Assembly: GCF_003710905.1 (NCBI RefSeq)
Contig: NZ_RHHV01000012.1
Span: 434,001 to 498,000 of the forward strand
DNA from: Brevibacillus parabrevis
GTDB lineage: Bacteria > Bacillota > Bacilli > Brevibacillales > Brevibacillaceae
DNA: 64,000 nt
Reading direction: 5' to 3'
A program made the translations under genes and the position numbers. Below, piece by piece: positions 26,243-37,796 of the stretch. Below the pieces are notes generated by a model. It did no database searches, had not been told where the DNA came from, and saw only the letters and a list, made by a program, of their open reading frames with translations. Every line of letters begins with the position of its first letter. Position 1 is the first letter of the stretch.

Positions 26243-27391
26243 GTGAAAAAAATAGCGCTCTTGGGTTCGACTGGCTCGATTGGAACAAGCACCTTGGAAG
26301 TGGTTGAACAGCACCCGGAAGATTTTGCTGTCGTCGCCATGGCAGCAGGGACGAATGTGGAGCTGTTTGCCAAGCAGGTCGAAAAGTTTCGGCCTGAGCT
26401 TGTTTCGGTGGGGAGCGAGCAAGCGGCTGTCCAGCTTCGCGAACAGTTGGGAAGCGGACATAAACCCGAGATTGTTTTCGGATCAGCGGGGCTTGAACTG
26501 GTTGCCTGCCACGATGCCGCCAGCTTTGTCATGACAGCGGTGGTCGGCAGCGTAGGCGTGGCTCCTACTCTTGCCGCTATCGAAGCGGGCAAGACGATTG
26601 GACTAGCAAACAAGGAAACGCTGGTGAGCGCAGGTCCCGTTGTGATGAAGCGGGCGAAAGAAAAAGGGGTTGCCATCATCCCTGTCGACAGCGAGCACTC
26701 TGCTGTCTTTCAATGTCTGCAAGGAGAAAGAGCAGAAGATGTAGCCCGTATCATCTTGACTGCTTCCGGAGGCTCGTTCCGCCATTTGAGCCGCGAGGAG
26801 CTGCAACAGGTGACGGTAGAGCAAGCACTGGCGCACCCGAACTGGAGTATGGGCGCAAAAATCACCATTGATTCGGCTACCATGATGAACAAAGGCTTCG
26901 AAGTAATCGAGGCCCATTGGCTGTTTGATATGCCGTACGAGCACATTGACTGTGTGCTGCATTATGAAAGTATCGTTCACTCTATGGTAGAATACAAAGA
27001 CCGGGCCGTTATGGCGCAGTTGGGCACACCTGACATGAAGGTGCCAATCCAGTACGCCATGGGGTATCCCGGCAGACAAAATTTGAGTACAGAACCTCTT
27101 GATCTGGTCAAAATCGGCTCGCTTCATTTTGCTGCCATGGATTTTGAACGCTATCCTCTGCTACAATTGGCGTATGAATGCGGGAGAGCGGGCGGTACGC
27201 ATACCGCTGTCCTGAATGCAGCCAATGAAGTCGCTGTCGACCTTTTCCTGAAAGGCGCCATTGCGTTCCTCGACATCGAAAAGGTTGTCAGACAGACGTG
27301 TGAGGCCCATGAGGGAGTACATAATCCCGAGCTGGACGAGATTTTTGCGGCTGATCAGTGGGCGCGCGCTCATGCGCTTGCGTCCGTTTAA
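26243..27391 (+). CDS. dxr: 1-deoxy-D-xylulose 5-phosphate reductoisomerase
   Basis: Dxr converts DXP to 2-C-methyl-D-erythritol 4-phosphate with NADPH, the first committed step of the MEP isoprenoid pathway. The GTG at 26243 is chosen because agaggg lies about nine bases upstream and it gives the usual N-terminus [15 protein letters not shown]; a GTG nine bases earlier is also in frame. The 382-aa protein has the metal/substrate motifs [13 protein letters not shown] and [20 protein letters not shown]. It sits with uppS and ispG, so isoprenoid genes are clustered here. Confidence 0.97.
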   Translation: MKKIALLGSTGSIGTSTLEVVEQHPEDFAVVAMAAGTNVELFAKQVEKFRPELVSVGSEQAAVQLREQLGSGHKPEIVFGSAGLELVACHDAASFVMTAVVGSVGVAPTLAAIEAGKTIGLANKETLVSAGPVVMKRAKEKGVAIIPVDSEHSAVFQCLQGERAEDVARIILTASGGSFRHLSREELQQVTVEQALAHPNWSMGAKITIDSATMMNKGFEVIEAHWLFDMPYEHIDCVLHYESIVHSMVEYKDRAVMAQLGTPDMKVPIQYAMGYPGRQNLSTEPLDLVKIGSLHFAAMDFERYPLLQLAYECGRAGGTHTAVLNAANEVAVDLFLKGAIAFLDIEKVVRQTCEAHEGVHNPELDEIFAADQWARAHALASV

Positions 27392-27432
27392 GAGACTGGA
27401 TCTAGACACTCCAACGAAAGGTGGCTGTTCAC

Positions 27433-28704
27433 TTGCCTTTTCCCAACATGGATTCCGTTGAATCAATTCTCGCGATTGTCGTCGTTTTTGGTGCGCTCGT
27501 TTTCGTGCATGAGCTGGGGCACTTTCTCTTGGCTAAAAGAGCCGGGATTCTGTGCCGCGAATTTGCGCTGGGAATGGGGCCGAAAATCTTTCGCGTGAAG
27601 CGGGGAGAAACGGAATACACGCTTCGCCTCCTCCCCATTGGAGGTATGGTCCGCATGGCGGGCGAAGACCCCGAAATGGATATGTTGAAACCGCACATGG
27701 AAGTAAGTTTGGAGCGGGATGCGTTAGGAAAGGTAACCCATATTTTGCTGGACGGACCGGGTACTGCTTCCCCTCGTGCGATCACGGGGACAGTGGTTCG
27801 TTTTGACTTGGAAAACGATTTGCATATCGTAGTGGATGTGGCAGGAGAAGAGCGCCAGTTTTCCGTTCATCCGCAGGCGCAGTTGGTCAAGGATGGACAA
27901 GAGGTGCAGATCGCGCCATTGAACAGACAGTTTAAAGGAAAGACGATCTCGCAGCGCTTCTGGGCGATTTTCGCCGGACCTTTTGCCAACTTCTTGCTGG
28001 CGTTTCTGTTGTTCATCGCTATCGGTCTGCTGTACGGCGTGCCGAAAGACATCCCGTATCTGGGCGAAGTCAGGGCAAATGGACCAGCGGCTGAAGCTGG
28101 CTTGATGCAAGGAGACAAAATTATTTCGATTCAGGGACAGCCTGTGGCTTCCTGGAAAGAAATCGTCCAGATTATCAGTACGTCGCCGGGCAAGGAAATG
28201 AAGTTTGAGTACGAGCGCAATGGACAGCGCAACTCGGTTTTGGTCAAGGTCGGAAAAGACGAAAATAACGTGGGCAAAATCATGGTGACGAACCCGTTGA
28301 CGTACGCCCCGGGAGAAGTGTTGAAGTACGGCGCGTCCTCGACTTACGAGTTCACGGCGATGATTTTGAAAAGTTTAGGGATGCTCTTTACGGGTTCAGT
28401 CGGGCTTAACGACCTGAGCGGGCCAGTAGGCATCTTCAAGATGACCGGAGAGTTTGCTCAGCAAGGCATGGCCATTTTGATGAAATGGGCAGCCGTGCTC
28501 TCCATCAACCTCGGACTGTTCAATCTGTTGCCGCTTCCGGCACTGGACGGAGGAAGACTCGCCTTCCTCGCAGTAGAAGCGCTGCGTGGACGTCCGGTTG
28601 ATCCGCATAAAGAAGGAATGGTTCATTTTCTGGGCTTTGCTTTCTTGATGTTGCTGATTCTTGTTGTAACCTGGAACGATCTGCAACGGTTGTTCTTCCA
28701 ATAA
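27433..28704 (+). CDS. rseP: Site-2 intramembrane zinc metalloprotease RseP/RasP
   Basis: This S2P-family protease cuts anti-sigma factors and signal-peptide remnants within the membrane. The metal site H26-E27-x-x-H30 (HELGHFLLAKRAG) lies in the first helix. A PDZ domain (GPAAEAGLMQGDKIISIQGQ) follows the central membrane segment, and the third ligand motif LPALDGGRL is in the last membrane block. The start is uncertain: TTG at 27433 has aaaggtgg eight bases upstream; GTG 27421 and ATG 27448 are alternatives. The 423-aa length is usual for RasP. Confidence 0.95.
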   Translation: MPFPNMDSVESILAIVVVFGALVFVHELGHFLLAKRAGILCREFALGMGPKIFRVKRGETEYTLRLLPIGGMVRMAGEDPEMDMLKPHMEVSLERDALGKVTHILLDGPGTASPRAITGTVVRFDLENDLHIVVDVAGEERQFSVHPQAQLVKDGQEVQIAPLNRQFKGKTISQRFWAIFAGPFANFLLAFLLFIAIGLLYGVPKDIPYLGEVRANGPAAEAGLMQGDKIISIQGQPVASWKEIVQIISTSPGKEMKFEYERNGQRNSVLVKVGKDENNVGKIMVTNPLTYAPGEVLKYGASSTYEFTAMILKSLGMLFTGSVGLNDLSGPVGIFKMTGEFAQQGMAILMKWAAVLSINLGLFNLLPLPALDGGRLAFLAVEALRGRPVDPHKEGMVHFLGFAFLMLLILVVTWNDLQRLFFQ

Positions 28705-28754
28705 CGTACTATCATGATGAGTAGAATACAGACAAATTTAAAGGATGGTGCAAA

Positions 28755-29837
28755 ATGTACAAGCGCGAGGAGACGAAACCGGTTTTTGTGGGAGGCGTGC
28801 AAATCGGTGGCCAAAAAAGCGTAGTAATTCAATCGATGACGACAGCAGACACGCGTGATGTAGAAAAAACACTGGCCGAGATTCAAAGACTTCACGATGC
28901 TGGTTGCCAAATTGTCCGCCTAGCCGTCATCAATCAAGACGCAGCGCTCGCCATCAAAAAAATCAAGGAGCGTTCCCCGCTGCCGCTTGTTGCTGACATC
29001 CATTTTGACTATAGGCTGGCGTTGACAGCGCTGGAAAGCGGCATCGACAAAATCCGGATCAATCCGGGAAATATCGGGTCCATTGAAAGAACAAAGCGCG
29101 TTGTGGAGGCTTGCCGCGAGCGGAACGTTCCGATCCGCATCGGGGTAAACTCCGGTTCGGTCGAGAGACGACTGCTGGAGAAGTACGGATATCCTTCGCC
29201 AGAAGCGATTGTCGAGAGTGCGCTTGACCACGTGGAAATTTTGGAAGACCTGAACTACGACAATATCGTCATTTCCTTGAAGTCGTCCGATGTGCCGACG
29301 ATGATCCAGACGTATTCGCTGATGGCGCAAAAACGCAACTATCCGCTGCACGTTGGGGTGACAGAAGCAGGAACACAGTTCTCCGGCACGGTCAAGTCTT
29401 CCGTCGGCATCGGTACAGTTCTGTCGATGGGAATCGGCGACACGATCCGCGTATCCTTGACGGCTGATCCGGTAGAAGAAATCAAGGTTGCCAAGCAGAT
29501 TTTGCGCAGCCTCGATATCGTGAACAACGATCCTGTCGTGATTGCCTGCCCGTCTTGCGGCCGTTGTGCGATCGATCTGATCGGCTTGGCTACAAAGGTC
29601 GAGGATGCGATTTCCACTTTGAAAGTGCCGTTGAAAGTAGCCGTCATGGGATGTGCTGTAAACGGGCCGGGGGAAGCGCGCGAAGCGGATGTCGGCGTTG
29701 CGGGCGGAAACGGTGAAGGTCTGATTTTCCGCAATGGTAGAATTGTGCGCAAAGTGAAAGAAGACGAATTGTTCGAAGAGTTGATGAAAGAAATTAACGA
29801 AATGGTCAACGAGAAAAAGCCGACTGAAGTAGGCTGA
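28755..29837 (+). CDS. ispG: 4-hydroxy-3-methylbut-2-enyl diphosphate synthase IspG
   Basis: IspG carries out the penultimate MEP-pathway step with a 4Fe-4S cluster. The 360-aa protein has a TIM-barrel half (VRLAVINQDAALAIKKIK; PLVADIHFDYRLAL) and a C-terminal cluster domain. The ligands C265 and C268 (CPSCGRC), C300 (MGCAVNGPGEA) and E307 are present. The ATG follows aaaggatggtg. The gene ends about 40 bases before proS. Confidence 0.97.
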   Translation: MYKREETKPVFVGGVQIGGQKSVVIQSMTTADTRDVEKTLAEIQRLHDAGCQIVRLAVINQDAALAIKKIKERSPLPLVADIHFDYRLALTALESGIDKIRINPGNIGSIERTKRVVEACRERNVPIRIGVNSGSVERRLLEKYGYPSPEAIVESALDHVEILEDLNYDNIVISLKSSDVPTMIQTYSLMAQKRNYPLHVGVTEAGTQFSGTVKSSVGIGTVLSMGIGDTIRVSLTADPVEEIKVAKQILRSLDIVNNDPVVIACPSCGRCAIDLIGLATKVEDAISTLKVPLKVAVMGCAVNGPGEAREADVGVAGGNGEGLIFRNGRIVRKVKEDELFEELMKEINEMVNEKKPTEVG

Positions 29838-29877
29838 TCATTGTTGATTGCTGACGAGGCATAAGGAGGACACGCAC

Positions 29878-31629
29878 GTGTTGAAGCAAAGTCAAATGTT
29901 GATTCCTACCTTGCGGGAAGTGCCTGCGGATGCGGAGATTGCCAGCCATAAGCTGCTTCTCCGCGCCGGTATGGCCCGCCAACTGGCTTCCGGTATTTAT
30001 ACATACCTGCCATTGGCGCTTCGGACCCTGCATAAAATCCAGGCCATTGTGCGTGAAGAGATGAACAACGCAGGTGCCCAGGAGCTGTTGATGCCAGCGA
30101 TGCAGCCGGCTGAGCTGTGGCATCAGACAGGCCGTTGGGACGTGTACGGGCCGGAACTCGTACGTCTGCGCGATCGCCACGACCGCTCCTTTGCGCTCGG
30201 ACCGACGCATGAAGAAGTCATTACCAGTCTGGTTCGTGACGAGATTAACTCTTACAAAAAACTCCCGATCAACCTGTATCAAATTCAGACGAAGTTCCGC
30301 GATGAAGTGCGTCCGCGCTTCGGTTTGATTCGTTGCCGCGAGTTTATCATGAAGGATGCGTATTCCTTTGATACGACCCAAGAAGGACTGGATCGCAACT
30401 TCCAGGCGATGTACGACGCCTATACGAACATTTTCACCCGCGTTGGCCTGAATTTCCGTGCAGTAGAAGCGGATGCAGGCGCGATCGGCGGAAAAGGCAC
30501 GTATGAGTTCATGGCACTGTGCGACATCGGGGAAGATACGATTGCTTATTCCGAAGAAGGCGACTTTGCCGCCAACCTGGAAAAAGCAGAAGTCGTGTAC
30601 AAGCCAGCAACAAAACCAGCTGCAGAAGCGGCAGCAAAAGAAAAAGTGCACACGCCAGGCAGCAAAACGATTGATCAACTCGTACAAGCTTTGCAAGTCG
30701 AAGCGAAGCAAATCATCAAGAGCCTCATCTACCGCGTAGACGACAAGCTGGTGATGGTGCTCGTTCGCGGCGATCATGAGCTGAATGAAGTGAAGCTGAA
30801 AAACATGTACGATGCAACCTTCGTTGGATTGGCAACAGAAGCGGACATCGTTTCCGTGACGGGAGTACCTGCCGGATTTGTCGGCCCTGTCGGTATCGAT
30901 GCCGAAAAAGTGGAAATCGTTGCGGACAACTTCGTGCAGGACGTGCACGATGGCATCGTCGGCGCCAACGAGACGGACTACCATCTGTTGCACGTCGTCC
31001 CAGGCCGCGATTTTGCCGTTTCCCGCTATGCTGATTTGCGCAACATCACAGAAGGCGATGAATGCCCGCGTACGGGTGGCGCGATCAAGTTTGCGCGCGG
31101 CGTAGAGGTTGGACACGTGTTCAAGCTCGGAACGAAATACTCTACGGCTATGGGCGCTACCTTCCTGGATGAGAACGGCCGCAGCCAGCCGATGATCATG
31201 GGCTGCTACGGTATCGGCGTATCGCGGACGATTGCAGCGGTCATCGAGCAAAACAACGATGAGAATGGGATTATTTGGCCGGTAGCTGTCGCGCCTTTCC
31301 ATGTACATGTGATCCCGGTCAATGTTAAAGTAGAGGAGCAGCGCCAAATCAGCGAACAAGTTACGGAAGCCCTGCAAAAAGCAGGCGTGGAAGTATTGTT
31401 CGATGACCGCCCTGAGCGTGCTGGCGTGAAGTTCAAGGATGCAGACCTGATCGGACTGCCGCTGCGCATTACCGTATCGGACAAAGCGGCGCAGGAAGGC
31501 ACGATCGAAGTACGCGTCCGCAAAAATGGAGAAACCGTAAACGTGAAGCTGGAAGACCTCGTATCCGAAGTGAAAGCGATGCTTGCTCGCGTGGATCATA
31601 CGGGAGCCGCCCTGTTTGGCATCGAGTAG
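29878..31629 (+). CDS. proS: Prolyl-tRNA synthetase
   Basis: ProS charges tRNA-Pro. The GTG at 29878, seven bases after aaggagga, gives 583 aa. It is a class II, bacterial-type enzyme: motif 2 region [20 protein letters not shown], the inserted Ala-Pro editing domain (about 225-390, preceded by an Ala/Lys-rich hinge), motif 3 in [15 protein letters not shown], and an anticodon-binding domain at the C-terminus (about 470-583). The hinge [14 protein letters not shown] is a little longer than I recall for B. subtilis. Confidence 0.97.
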   Translation: MLKQSQMLIPTLREVPADAEIASHKLLLRAGMARQLASGIYTYLPLALRTLHKIQAIVREEMNNAGAQELLMPAMQPAELWHQTGRWDVYGPELVRLRDRHDRSFALGPTHEEVITSLVRDEINSYKKLPINLYQIQTKFRDEVRPRFGLIRCREFIMKDAYSFDTTQEGLDRNFQAMYDAYTNIFTRVGLNFRAVEADAGAIGGKGTYEFMALCDIGEDTIAYSEEGDFAANLEKAEVVYKPATKPAAEAAAKEKVHTPGSKTIDQLVQALQVEAKQIIKSLIYRVDDKLVMVLVRGDHELNEVKLKNMYDATFVGLATEADIVSVTGVPAGFVGPVGIDAEKVEIVADNFVQDVHDGIVGANETDYHLLHVVPGRDFAVSRYADLRNITEGDECPRTGGAIKFARGVEVGHVFKLGTKYSTAMGATFLDENGRSQPMIMGCYGIGVSRTIAAVIEQNNDENGIIWPVAVAPFHVHVIPVNVKVEEQRQISEQVTEALQKAGVEVLFDDRPERAGVKFKDADLIGLPLRITVSDKAAQEGTIEVRVRKNGETVNVKLEDLVSEVKAMLARVDHTGAALFGIE

Positions 31630-31667
31630 CTTGCAGGATTGAAGGAAGATTTTGTCGAATTTTACGG

Positions 31668-31703
31668 GGTACTCCCCTAGTCACAATGGGAGTACCTCTT
31701 TTT
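31668..31703 (+). terminator. Intrinsic terminator between proS and polC
   Basis: GGTACTCCC (31668-31676) pairs with GGGAGTACC (31688-31696) as a 9-bp perfect stem, followed by a T-rich tract (tctttttcttgttttt). Only 26 bases separate it from the polC start. Confidence 0.85.
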
Positions 31704-31728
31704 CTTGTTTTTGGGAGGGTGGAATACC

Positions 31729-34700
31729 GTGGACCGTATACAAGAGCAAAAACAGCGTTTCTCTCTGTTACTCAAGCAAATGGAAGTACCTGAAGAATGG
31801 GTCAACCGCTATTTTCTTGACGGGCAGATCGACAAGCTGGAGCTGTACAAACAAAACAAAGAGTGGGTTTTCCATTTTACATTGCCCAAGCTTTTGCCCG
31901 TCGAAGCTTATGCAGCTTTCACGAAGCGATTGACGCAGTCCTTCTCCCATCTGGCGAAAGTCGATGCCAGGTTTTGCTACAGGCAGAAGCCTGCGCTTGA
32001 TTTTGTCGTGGAGCAGTATTGGGACTTGCTCGTCGGGGGACTGGAGCCGACGCTCAATTCCTTGGCTGCAACGTTGCGTACCGCGAGAAAACAGGTGGAA
32101 CAGCAAGAAGTAAAAGTGTATTTGCCGACCGAGATGACAGTCGAAGTAGCCAAGCGAAAGCGCGCTGACAACGAATTGCTTGCCGCTTTCCAAAAAGCGA
32201 CGGATACTTCCATGCGGTTTTCCTTTCATGGTGAGGAGAGCGATGAAGCGTACCAGGCTTTTGTCGAGCAGCGGAATGAAGAAGAGCGGGCACTGGTTGA
32301 AGTCGTCATGACGGCGGCAGCCCAGGAAAGCAAAGGCTCCGACAAAACAGAAGCCATCACGACATTGATGATGGGCTACGAGATCAAAGACGCTCCGATC
32401 CCGATCTGCGAGATTCAGGAGGAAGAGCGCCGAATCGTGATTCAGGGTGCCGTGTTCAACGTGGAAGTAAAAGAGCTGCGCAGCGGCCGTCACTTGCTGA
32501 CGTTCAACGTGTCAGACTATACGGATTCATTGACGGTCAAAATGTTTTCGCGTGACAAAGAAGACGTCAAGATGCTGGAAGCACTCAAAGACGGCATGTG
32601 GGTCAAGGTGCGCGGGAGCGTTCAGCATGACACCTTTATCCGCGAGCTGGTGATGAATGCCAATGACTTGAACCAGATCGAGCAGGTCATTCGCCGCGAC
32701 CAGGCGGAAGAAAAGCGGGTGGAGCTGCATTGCCACACGCCGATGAGCGCGCTGGACGCAGTAGCTTCCGTCAAGTCGCTTGTTTCCACAGCGGCCAAAT
32801 GGGGTCATAAGGCGATCGCGATTACCGACCACGGGGTTGTGCAGGCGTTCCCGGAGGCGTATTCGATCGCGAAGAAAAACAACATCAAGTGCATTCTCGG
32901 CATGGAAGCCTACGTGGTGGAAGATGGCATCGACATCGTCTACAACTTGAATGCAGACAACAACTTGCCAATCGACGAGACGACAGAATACGTCGTGTTC
33001 GATACGGAGACGACGGGGCTGAATGCTGCCGAGCACACGATTATCGAGATCGCTGCGGTAAAAATGAAAGGGTCGGAAATTGTCGATCAATGGACAGAGC
33101 TGATCGATCCGCAACTGGAGATCGGGCCAAAGACGACGGAGATCACGGGGATTACGAACGAGATGCTGCGCGGTCAAGACACGCTCGACGTCGTGCTTCG
33201 CAAGTTCAAGGATTTTACCGGCGATGCCGTGCTGGTTGCGCATAACGCCGAGTTTGACAAGGCGTTTATTAACGCGTGTGCCAAGCGCATCGGGATGGAG
33301 CCGTGGAACAACCCGTTTTTGGATACATTGCCCCTGGCGCGGATGATGTACAAAGGCATGCGCAACTACCGTCTCGGTTCACTCGCCAAGAAGTTTAATG
33401 TCGAGCTGATCAACGCTCACCGGGCGTTGGACGATACAGTCGCACTCGCACACGTCTTCCAGCAAATGCTTAAAGATATCAAGGAAGCGCAGATCAAGTC
33501 GCTCGCCGAGCTGAACGAAAAAAGCAACGAAGAAGCCGATTACAAGAGCGGACGTCCTTTCCATGCCACGATTTTGGTGAAAAACAAGGAAGGTCTCAAA
33601 AACTTGTACAAGCTCGTCAGCCGCTCTCACGTGGAGACGTTCTTCCGTTGGCCTCGCATCCAGCGCAGCCAGCTGAGCAAATACCGCGAAGGCTTGCTGA
33701 TCGGGACGGCGTGCAAAGACGGAGAGCTGATGCAGTCGATTTTGCGCGGGAAGTCGCCCGAAGAATTGAAGGAAGTCGCTGCTTTTTACGATTTCCTGGA
33801 GATTCAGCCTATCGCTCATTACTCGCCGCTGCTCCGCAACGAAGAGATTCCTTCGCTGGAGACGATGAAAAACTATCACAAAATGATCGTGGACATGGGA
33901 AAAGAGATGGGCAAGCTGGTCGCTGCGACAGGCGATGTTCATTTTCTCAATCCACAGGATGAAATTTTCCGCGATGTGTTCCTGTTGTCAAAAGGCGATC
34001 CGACAGCGGGGAATCAACCGCCTTTGTATTTGCACACGACAGATGAAATGCTGGAGTCCTTTTCCTACCTCGGCGAAGAGCTGGCCAAAGAAATCGTCGT
34101 GACGAACACCAATGCCATAGCCGACATGATCGAGGACGTCAGCCCGATTCCAGACAAGCTGTACACCCCGATTATCGAGGGAGCAGATGATGAACTGCGG
34201 GAAATGTGCTACAACAAGGCGAAGCTGCTCTACGGCGATCCATTGCCGGAGCTGGTGGAAAAGCGTCTGGAAAAGGAACTGAACAGTATCATCACGCACG
34301 GCTTCGGGGTTATTTACTTGATTTCGCAGCGTCTGGTGACCAAGTCGCTTCAGGATGGTTACCTGGTCGGATCGCGTGGTTCGGTCGGGTCGTCCTTCGT
34401 GGCGACGATGTCGGAAATTACCGAGGTAAATCCGCTGCCGCCGCACTATCGCTGCCCGAATTGCAAGCATAGCGAATTTATTACGGACGGTTCCATCGCT
34501 TCCGGTTTCGACTTGCCTGACAAAGAGTGCCCGCAGTGCGGAACCAGCTTTGCAAAAGACGGACAGGACATTCCGTTCGAGACGTTCCTTGGCTTCAAGG
34601 GAGACAAAGTTCCCGATATTGACTTGAACTTCTCGGGTGACTATCAGCCGCGAGCCCATAAATACACGCAAGAGCTTTTCGGCGCAGACTACGTATATCG

Positions 34701-36033
34701 CGCAGGAACGATCGGTACTGTCGCGGAGAAGACAGCGTACGGCTATGTGAGAAAGTACGCTGATGAGCGGGGCATGACTTTGCGCAATGCAGAGATATCC
34801 CGGATCGTGAACGGATGCACGGGCGTCAAACGGACGACTGGGCAGCACCCGGGCGGAATTATTGTTGTTCCTGACTACATGGAAATTGAAGATTTTTGTC
34901 CGATCCAGTTCCCGGCAGATGATAATGAATCCGAGTGGCGCACGACTCATTTCGACTTCCACTCGATCCATGACAACTTGCTGAAACTCGATATTCTCGG
35001 ACACGACGACCCGACCGTCATTCGCATGCTGCAAGACTTGACAGGCATGGACCCGAAAACGATCCCGCTCGACGACAAGAAGACGATGTCCATTTTCAGC
35101 TCGACAGAAGCATTGGGTGTGACACCGGAGCAGATTGGGACGAATATGGGAACGCTTGGAATCCCCGAGTTTGGAACCAAGTTCGTTCGCCAGATGCTTG
35201 AGGATACGAAGCCGACGACATTCGCCGAGCTTGTCCAGATTTCCGGGTTGTCTCACGGTACGGATGTATGGTTGAACAACGCCCAGGATTTGATCCGCAA
35301 CGGCATATGCAAACTGCCTGAAGTTATCGGTTGTCGTGACGACATCATGGTTTATTTGATCTATAAAGGTTTGGAACCGTCCCGCGCATTCAAAATCATG
35401 GAGTCTGTGCGGAAAGGGAAAGGTGTGCCGGAAGAGGATCAGGAAGAAATGCGCAAAAACAACGTACCGGATTGGTACATCCAGTCTTGCCAGCGCATCA
35501 AGTACATGTTCCCGAAAGCCCACGCCACGGCTTACGTGATGATGGCTGTGCGGATTGCCTACTTCAAGGTGCATCGTCCGCTTGAATTTTACGCGACTTA
35601 CTTCACTGTGCGGGCAGATGACTTCGATATCCCGTTGATGGTCAAAGGCTCCGCTGCCATCCGGCAAAAAATCGACGAAATCGAAGGCAAGGGCCACGAC
35701 GCGCAGCCGAAAGAGAAAGCGCTGTTGACCGTGCTGGAGATGGCGCTGGAGATGGTGGAGCGCGGCTTCCGGTTTGCCAACGTCGACCTGTATGAATCGG
35801 ACGCGACACGCTTCCTGATCAAAGGCGACTCGCTGATTGCTCCGTTCAACGCTTTGCCAGGCTTGGGCACGAACGCTGCGATCAGCATCGTGGAGGCGAG
35901 AGAACAAGGAGAGTTTTTGTCGAAGGAAGACCTGCTGTCCCGTTCCCGCATCTCCAAGACGATTTTGGAGTACCTGGAGGAACAAGGCGCTCTGAAAGGA
36001 CTGCCGGAATCGAACCAGCTGTCGCTGTTCTAG
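31729..36033 (+). CDS. polC: DNA polymerase III alpha subunit PolC (Gram-positive type)
   Basis: PolC is the main replicative polymerase with a built-in 3'-5' exonuclease. The GTG at 31729 follows gggagggtgg and gives 1434 aa, near the usual 1437. Domains in order: N-terminal and OB-fold region (to about 320), PHP domain ([14 protein letters not shown] near 333), DnaQ-type exonuclease inserted in it ([19 protein letters not shown] near 425), the rest of PHP, a zinc-binding motif (CPNC near 909 and CPQCGTSF), and the catalytic palm with [11 protein letters not shown] near 963. All key residues appear intact. Confidence 0.98.
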   Translation: MDRIQEQKQRFSLLLKQMEVPEEWVNRYFLDGQIDKLELYKQNKEWVFHFTLPKLLPVEAYAAFTKRLTQSFSHLAKVDARFCYRQKPALDFVVEQYWDLLVGGLEPTLNSLAATLRTARKQVEQQEVKVYLPTEMTVEVAKRKRADNELLAAFQKATDTSMRFSFHGEESDEAYQAFVEQRNEEERALVEVVMTAAAQESKGSDKTEAITTLMMGYEIKDAPIPICEIQEEERRIVIQGAVFNVEVKELRSGRHLLTFNVSDYTDSLTVKMFSRDKEDVKMLEALKDGMWVKVRGSVQHDTFIRELVMNANDLNQIEQVIRRDQAEEKRVELHCHTPMSALDAVASVKSLVSTAAKWGHKAIAITDHGVVQAFPEAYSIAKKNNIKCILGMEAYVVEDGIDIVYNLNADNNLPIDETTEYVVFDTETTGLNAAEHTIIEIAAVKMKGSEIVDQWTELIDPQLEIGPKTTEITGITNEMLRGQDTLDVVLRKFKDFTGDAVLVAHNAEFDKAFINACAKRIGMEPWNNPFLDTLPLARMMYKGMRNYRLGSLAKKFNVELINAHRALDDTVALAHVFQQMLKDIKEAQIKSLAELNEKSNEEADYKSGRPFHATILVKNKEGLKNLYKLVSRSHVETFFRWPRIQRSQLSKYREGLLIGTACKDGELMQSILRGKSPEELKEVAAFYDFLEIQPIAHYSPLLRNEEIPSLETMKNYHKMIVDMGKEMGKLVAATGDVHFLNPQDEIFRDVFLLSKGDPTAGNQPPLYLHTTDEMLESFSYLGEELAKEIVVTNTNAIADMIEDVSPIPDKLYTPIIEGADDELREMCYNKAKLLYGDPLPELVEKRLEKELNSIITHGFGVIYLISQRLVTKSLQDGYLVGSRGSVGSSFVATMSEITEVNPLPPHYRCPNCKHSEFITDGSIASGFDLPDKECPQCGTSFAKDGQDIPFETFLGFKGDKVPDIDLNFSGDYQPRAHKYTQELFGADYVYRAGTIGTVAEKTAYGYVRKYADERGMTLRNAEISRIVNGCTGVKRTTGQHPGGIIVVPDYMEIEDFCPIQFPADDNESEWRTTHFDFHSIHDNLLKLDILGHDDPTVIRMLQDLTGMDPKTIPLDDKKTMSIFSSTEALGVTPEQIGTNMGTLGIPEFGTKFVRQMLEDTKPTTFAELVQISGLSHGTDVWLNNAQDLIRNGICKLPEVIGCRDDIMVYLIYKGLEPSRAFKIMESVRKGKGVPEEDQEEMRKNNVPDWYIQSCQRIKYMFPKAHATAYVMMAVRIAYFKVHRPLEFYATYFTVRADDFDIPLMVKGSAAIRQKIDEIEGKGHDAQPKEKALLTVLEMALEMVERGFRFANVDLYESDATRFLIKGDSLIAPFNALPGLGTNAAISIVEAREQGEFLSKEDLLSRSRISKTILEYLEEQGALKGLPESNQLSLF

Positions 36034-36063
36034 TCCGGCCTAGCGGGCCCGCGTATCCAAAGG

Positions 36064-36092
36064 TTGTCAGCGAAGGGCTGTTATGCTATAAT
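36064..36092 (+). promoter_or_regulatory. Promoter of the rimP-nusA-infB operon
   Basis: TTGTCA (36064-36069) and TATAAT (36087-36092) are exactly 17 bases apart, with TG at 36084-36085 giving an extended -10. Transcription would start near 36099, about 100 bases before rimP. Confidence 0.85.
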
Positions 36093-36130
36093 TTTTTTGG
36101 AAATACTGGTTTTATACGCATGGCAGATCG

Positions 36131-36157
36131 AGAGTGGGGAAACCCACTCTTTCTTTC
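36131..36157 (+). terminator. Attenuator-like terminator in the rimP-nusA leader
   Basis: AGAGTGGG (36131-36138) and CCCACTCT (36143-36150) form an 8-bp stem with a GAAA loop, followed by a T-rich but interrupted tract (ttctttct). It lies between the operon promoter and rimP, so it must be read through for expression. A broken U-tract is a feature of NusA-dependent terminators, and NusA is encoded downstream; autoregulation has been described for the B. subtilis nusA operon. Confidence 0.75.
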
Positions 36158-36197
36158 TGGTTACACCTCATGGTTCAATCGTAAAGGAGGTACTTGC

Positions 36198-36656
36198 TTG
36201 AGCAAGGTAACGGGCATCGTCACCGAACTGGTCACGCCCATTGTTGACGAATTGGGTTTGGAACTGGTTGACATCGAGTACAAAAAGGAAGGCAGCAACT
36301 GGTTTCTGCGCGTGTTTATCGACAATGAAACTGGCAACATCGACATCGATGACTGCAGCCTTGTCAGCGAGAAGCTGAGTCAAAAACTTGACGAAGTAGA
36401 TCCGATTCCGACTGCATATTTTTTGGAAGTATCTTCGCCGGGTGCTGAGCGTCCGTTGCGCAAGGATAAGGATTTTACCAAAGCTGTCGGCAGGCATGTG
36501 CACATTACAACCAAAGAGCCGATAGAAGGAGCAAGCCAGTTCGAGGGCGAACTGATATCGTACGAGGACGGCAAACTGACTGTTAAAGAAGCGAAAAAAA
36601 CGTACGTGATTTCCCAAGAGCAAATTGACACGGCACGAATGGCAATCGTTTTCTAG
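36198..36656 (+). CDS. rimP: Ribosome maturation factor RimP
   Basis: RimP (YlxS) aids 30S maturation. TTG at 36198 is chosen: aaaggagg lies seven bases upstream and the product (152 aa) begins [20 protein letters not shown], as is usual. The frame is open upstream to 36120 but that part covers the leader hairpin. Conserved features are [20 protein letters not shown], the [13 protein letters not shown] block and [14 protein letters not shown]. It is the first gene of the nusA operon. Confidence 0.97.
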   Translation: MSKVTGIVTELVTPIVDELGLELVDIEYKKEGSNWFLRVFIDNETGNIDIDDCSLVSEKLSQKLDEVDPIPTAYFLEVSSPGAERPLRKDKDFTKAVGRHVHITTKEPIEGASQFEGELISYEDGKLTVKEAKKTYVISQEQIDTARMAIVF

Positions 36657-36702
36657 ATTGCTGGTGGCCGGTGGGTAAGTAAAGGAGGAGGCAACGAAAG
36701 TC

Positions 36703-37794
36703 ATGAACGGCGATTTTATCGAGGCTCTAGAAGCCATTGAGAGAGAGAAAGGCATCACCAAAGACGTGCTGATCGAGGCCATCGAAGCGGCTCTTATCTC
36801 TGGATACAAACGTAACTTCAACTCGGCCCAAAATGTACGGGTGGATGTAAATCGTCATTCAGGTATGGTTCGCGTGTATGCACGCAAAGAAGTGGTGGAA
36901 GAAGTTTTTGACCCGCGCCTGGAGATTTCCCAGGAAGCTGCCCAAGAAATCGATCCGAATTTTAGACTGGAAGATATCGTGGAAATCGAGGTTACGCCTC
37001 GTGACTTCGGACGAATTGCTGCACAAACCGCGAAGCAAGTGGTGACACAGCGCATTCGCGAAGCGGAGCGCGGCCTCATTTACAGCGAGTTTATCGAGCG
37101 CGAAGACGATATCGTTACAGGGGTTGTCCAACGCATGGACGCCCGCAATTATTACATCGATCTTGGCAAAGCGGAAGCTGTTATGCCGATCACCGAGAAA
37201 ATGCCGTCCGAAGATTTCAAGTCGCAAGATCGCGTGAAGGCATACATCATTAAAGTAGAAAAAACCACCAAGGGTCCGCAAATCGTCGTTTCCCGTACTC
37301 ATCCGGGACTTTTGAAGCGCCTCTTTGAATTGGAAGTGCCAGAGATTTACGATGGTGTGGTTGAAATCAAGTCCGTTGCTCGCGAAGCAGGCGACCGTTC
37401 CAAAATCGCTGTTCATTCCATCAACCCGGATGTAGATCCTGTAGGGGCATGTGTTGGTCCAAAAGGCATGCGCGTACAGACGATCGTCACCGAGCTGAAG
37501 GGCGAGAAAATCGACATCGTCCGCTGGTCTGAAGATCCGGCCGAGTACGTAGCCAACGCGCTCAGCCCGGCGAAAGTGCTTCACGTTGAAGTCAACCTCG
37601 CGGAAAAAGTAACCCGTGTCATCGTGCCGGATTACCAATTGTCGCTTGCGATCGGTAAACGTGGACAAAACGCTCGTCTCGCTGCCAAGCTGACTGGCTG
37701 GAAGATCGACATCAAGAGCGAATCCCAGGCAGATCAAGAAGGCATCGTCTACCCGAAAGAAGTAGAGGGCGATGAAGGAGTCGACAACGAATAG
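36703..37794 (+). CDS. nusA: Transcription termination/antitermination factor NusA
   Basis: NusA binds RNA polymerase and modulates pausing and intrinsic termination. The 363-aa protein has the N-terminal polymerase-binding domain (to about 125), an S1 domain ([20 protein letters not shown], about 135-200), and two KH domains ([39 protein letters not shown]). It has no C-terminal acidic repeats, as in other Bacillota. A strong ribosome site (aaaggaggaggc) precedes the ATG. rnpM follows after 2 bases. Confidence 0.98.
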   Translation: MNGDFIEALEAIEREKGITKDVLIEAIEAALISGYKRNFNSAQNVRVDVNRHSGMVRVYARKEVVEEVFDPRLEISQEAAQEIDPNFRLEDIVEIEVTPRDFGRIAAQTAKQVVTQRIREAERGLIYSEFIEREDDIVTGVVQRMDARNYYIDLGKAEAVMPITEKMPSEDFKSQDRVKAYIIKVEKTTKGPQIVVSRTHPGLLKRLFELEVPEIYDGVVEIKSVAREAGDRSKIAVHSINPDVDPVGACVGPKGMRVQTIVTELKGEKIDIVRWSEDPAEYVANALSPAKVLHVEVNLAEKVTRVIVPDYQLSLAIGKRGQNARLAAKLTGWKIDIKSESQADQEGIVYPKEVEGDEGVDNE

Positions 37795-37796
37795 TC

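Noticed and set aside
29806-31599. Long minus-strand open frame opposite proS (597 codons)
   Set aside because: It mirrors proS, whose full-length enzyme is clear on the + strand; the product is rich in His, Phe and Arg and has no recognisable domain or ribosome site. It results from strong codon bias.
36043-36052. Palindrome GCGGGCCCGC after polC
   Set aside because: It is too short to form a hairpin with a loop and has no T-run; it is not supported as a terminator.
36120-36197. In-frame upstream extension of rimP from an ATG at 36120
   Set aside because: There is no ribosome site, the extra codons span the leader terminator hairpin, and the TTG at 36198 has an ideal site and gives the usual N-terminus.
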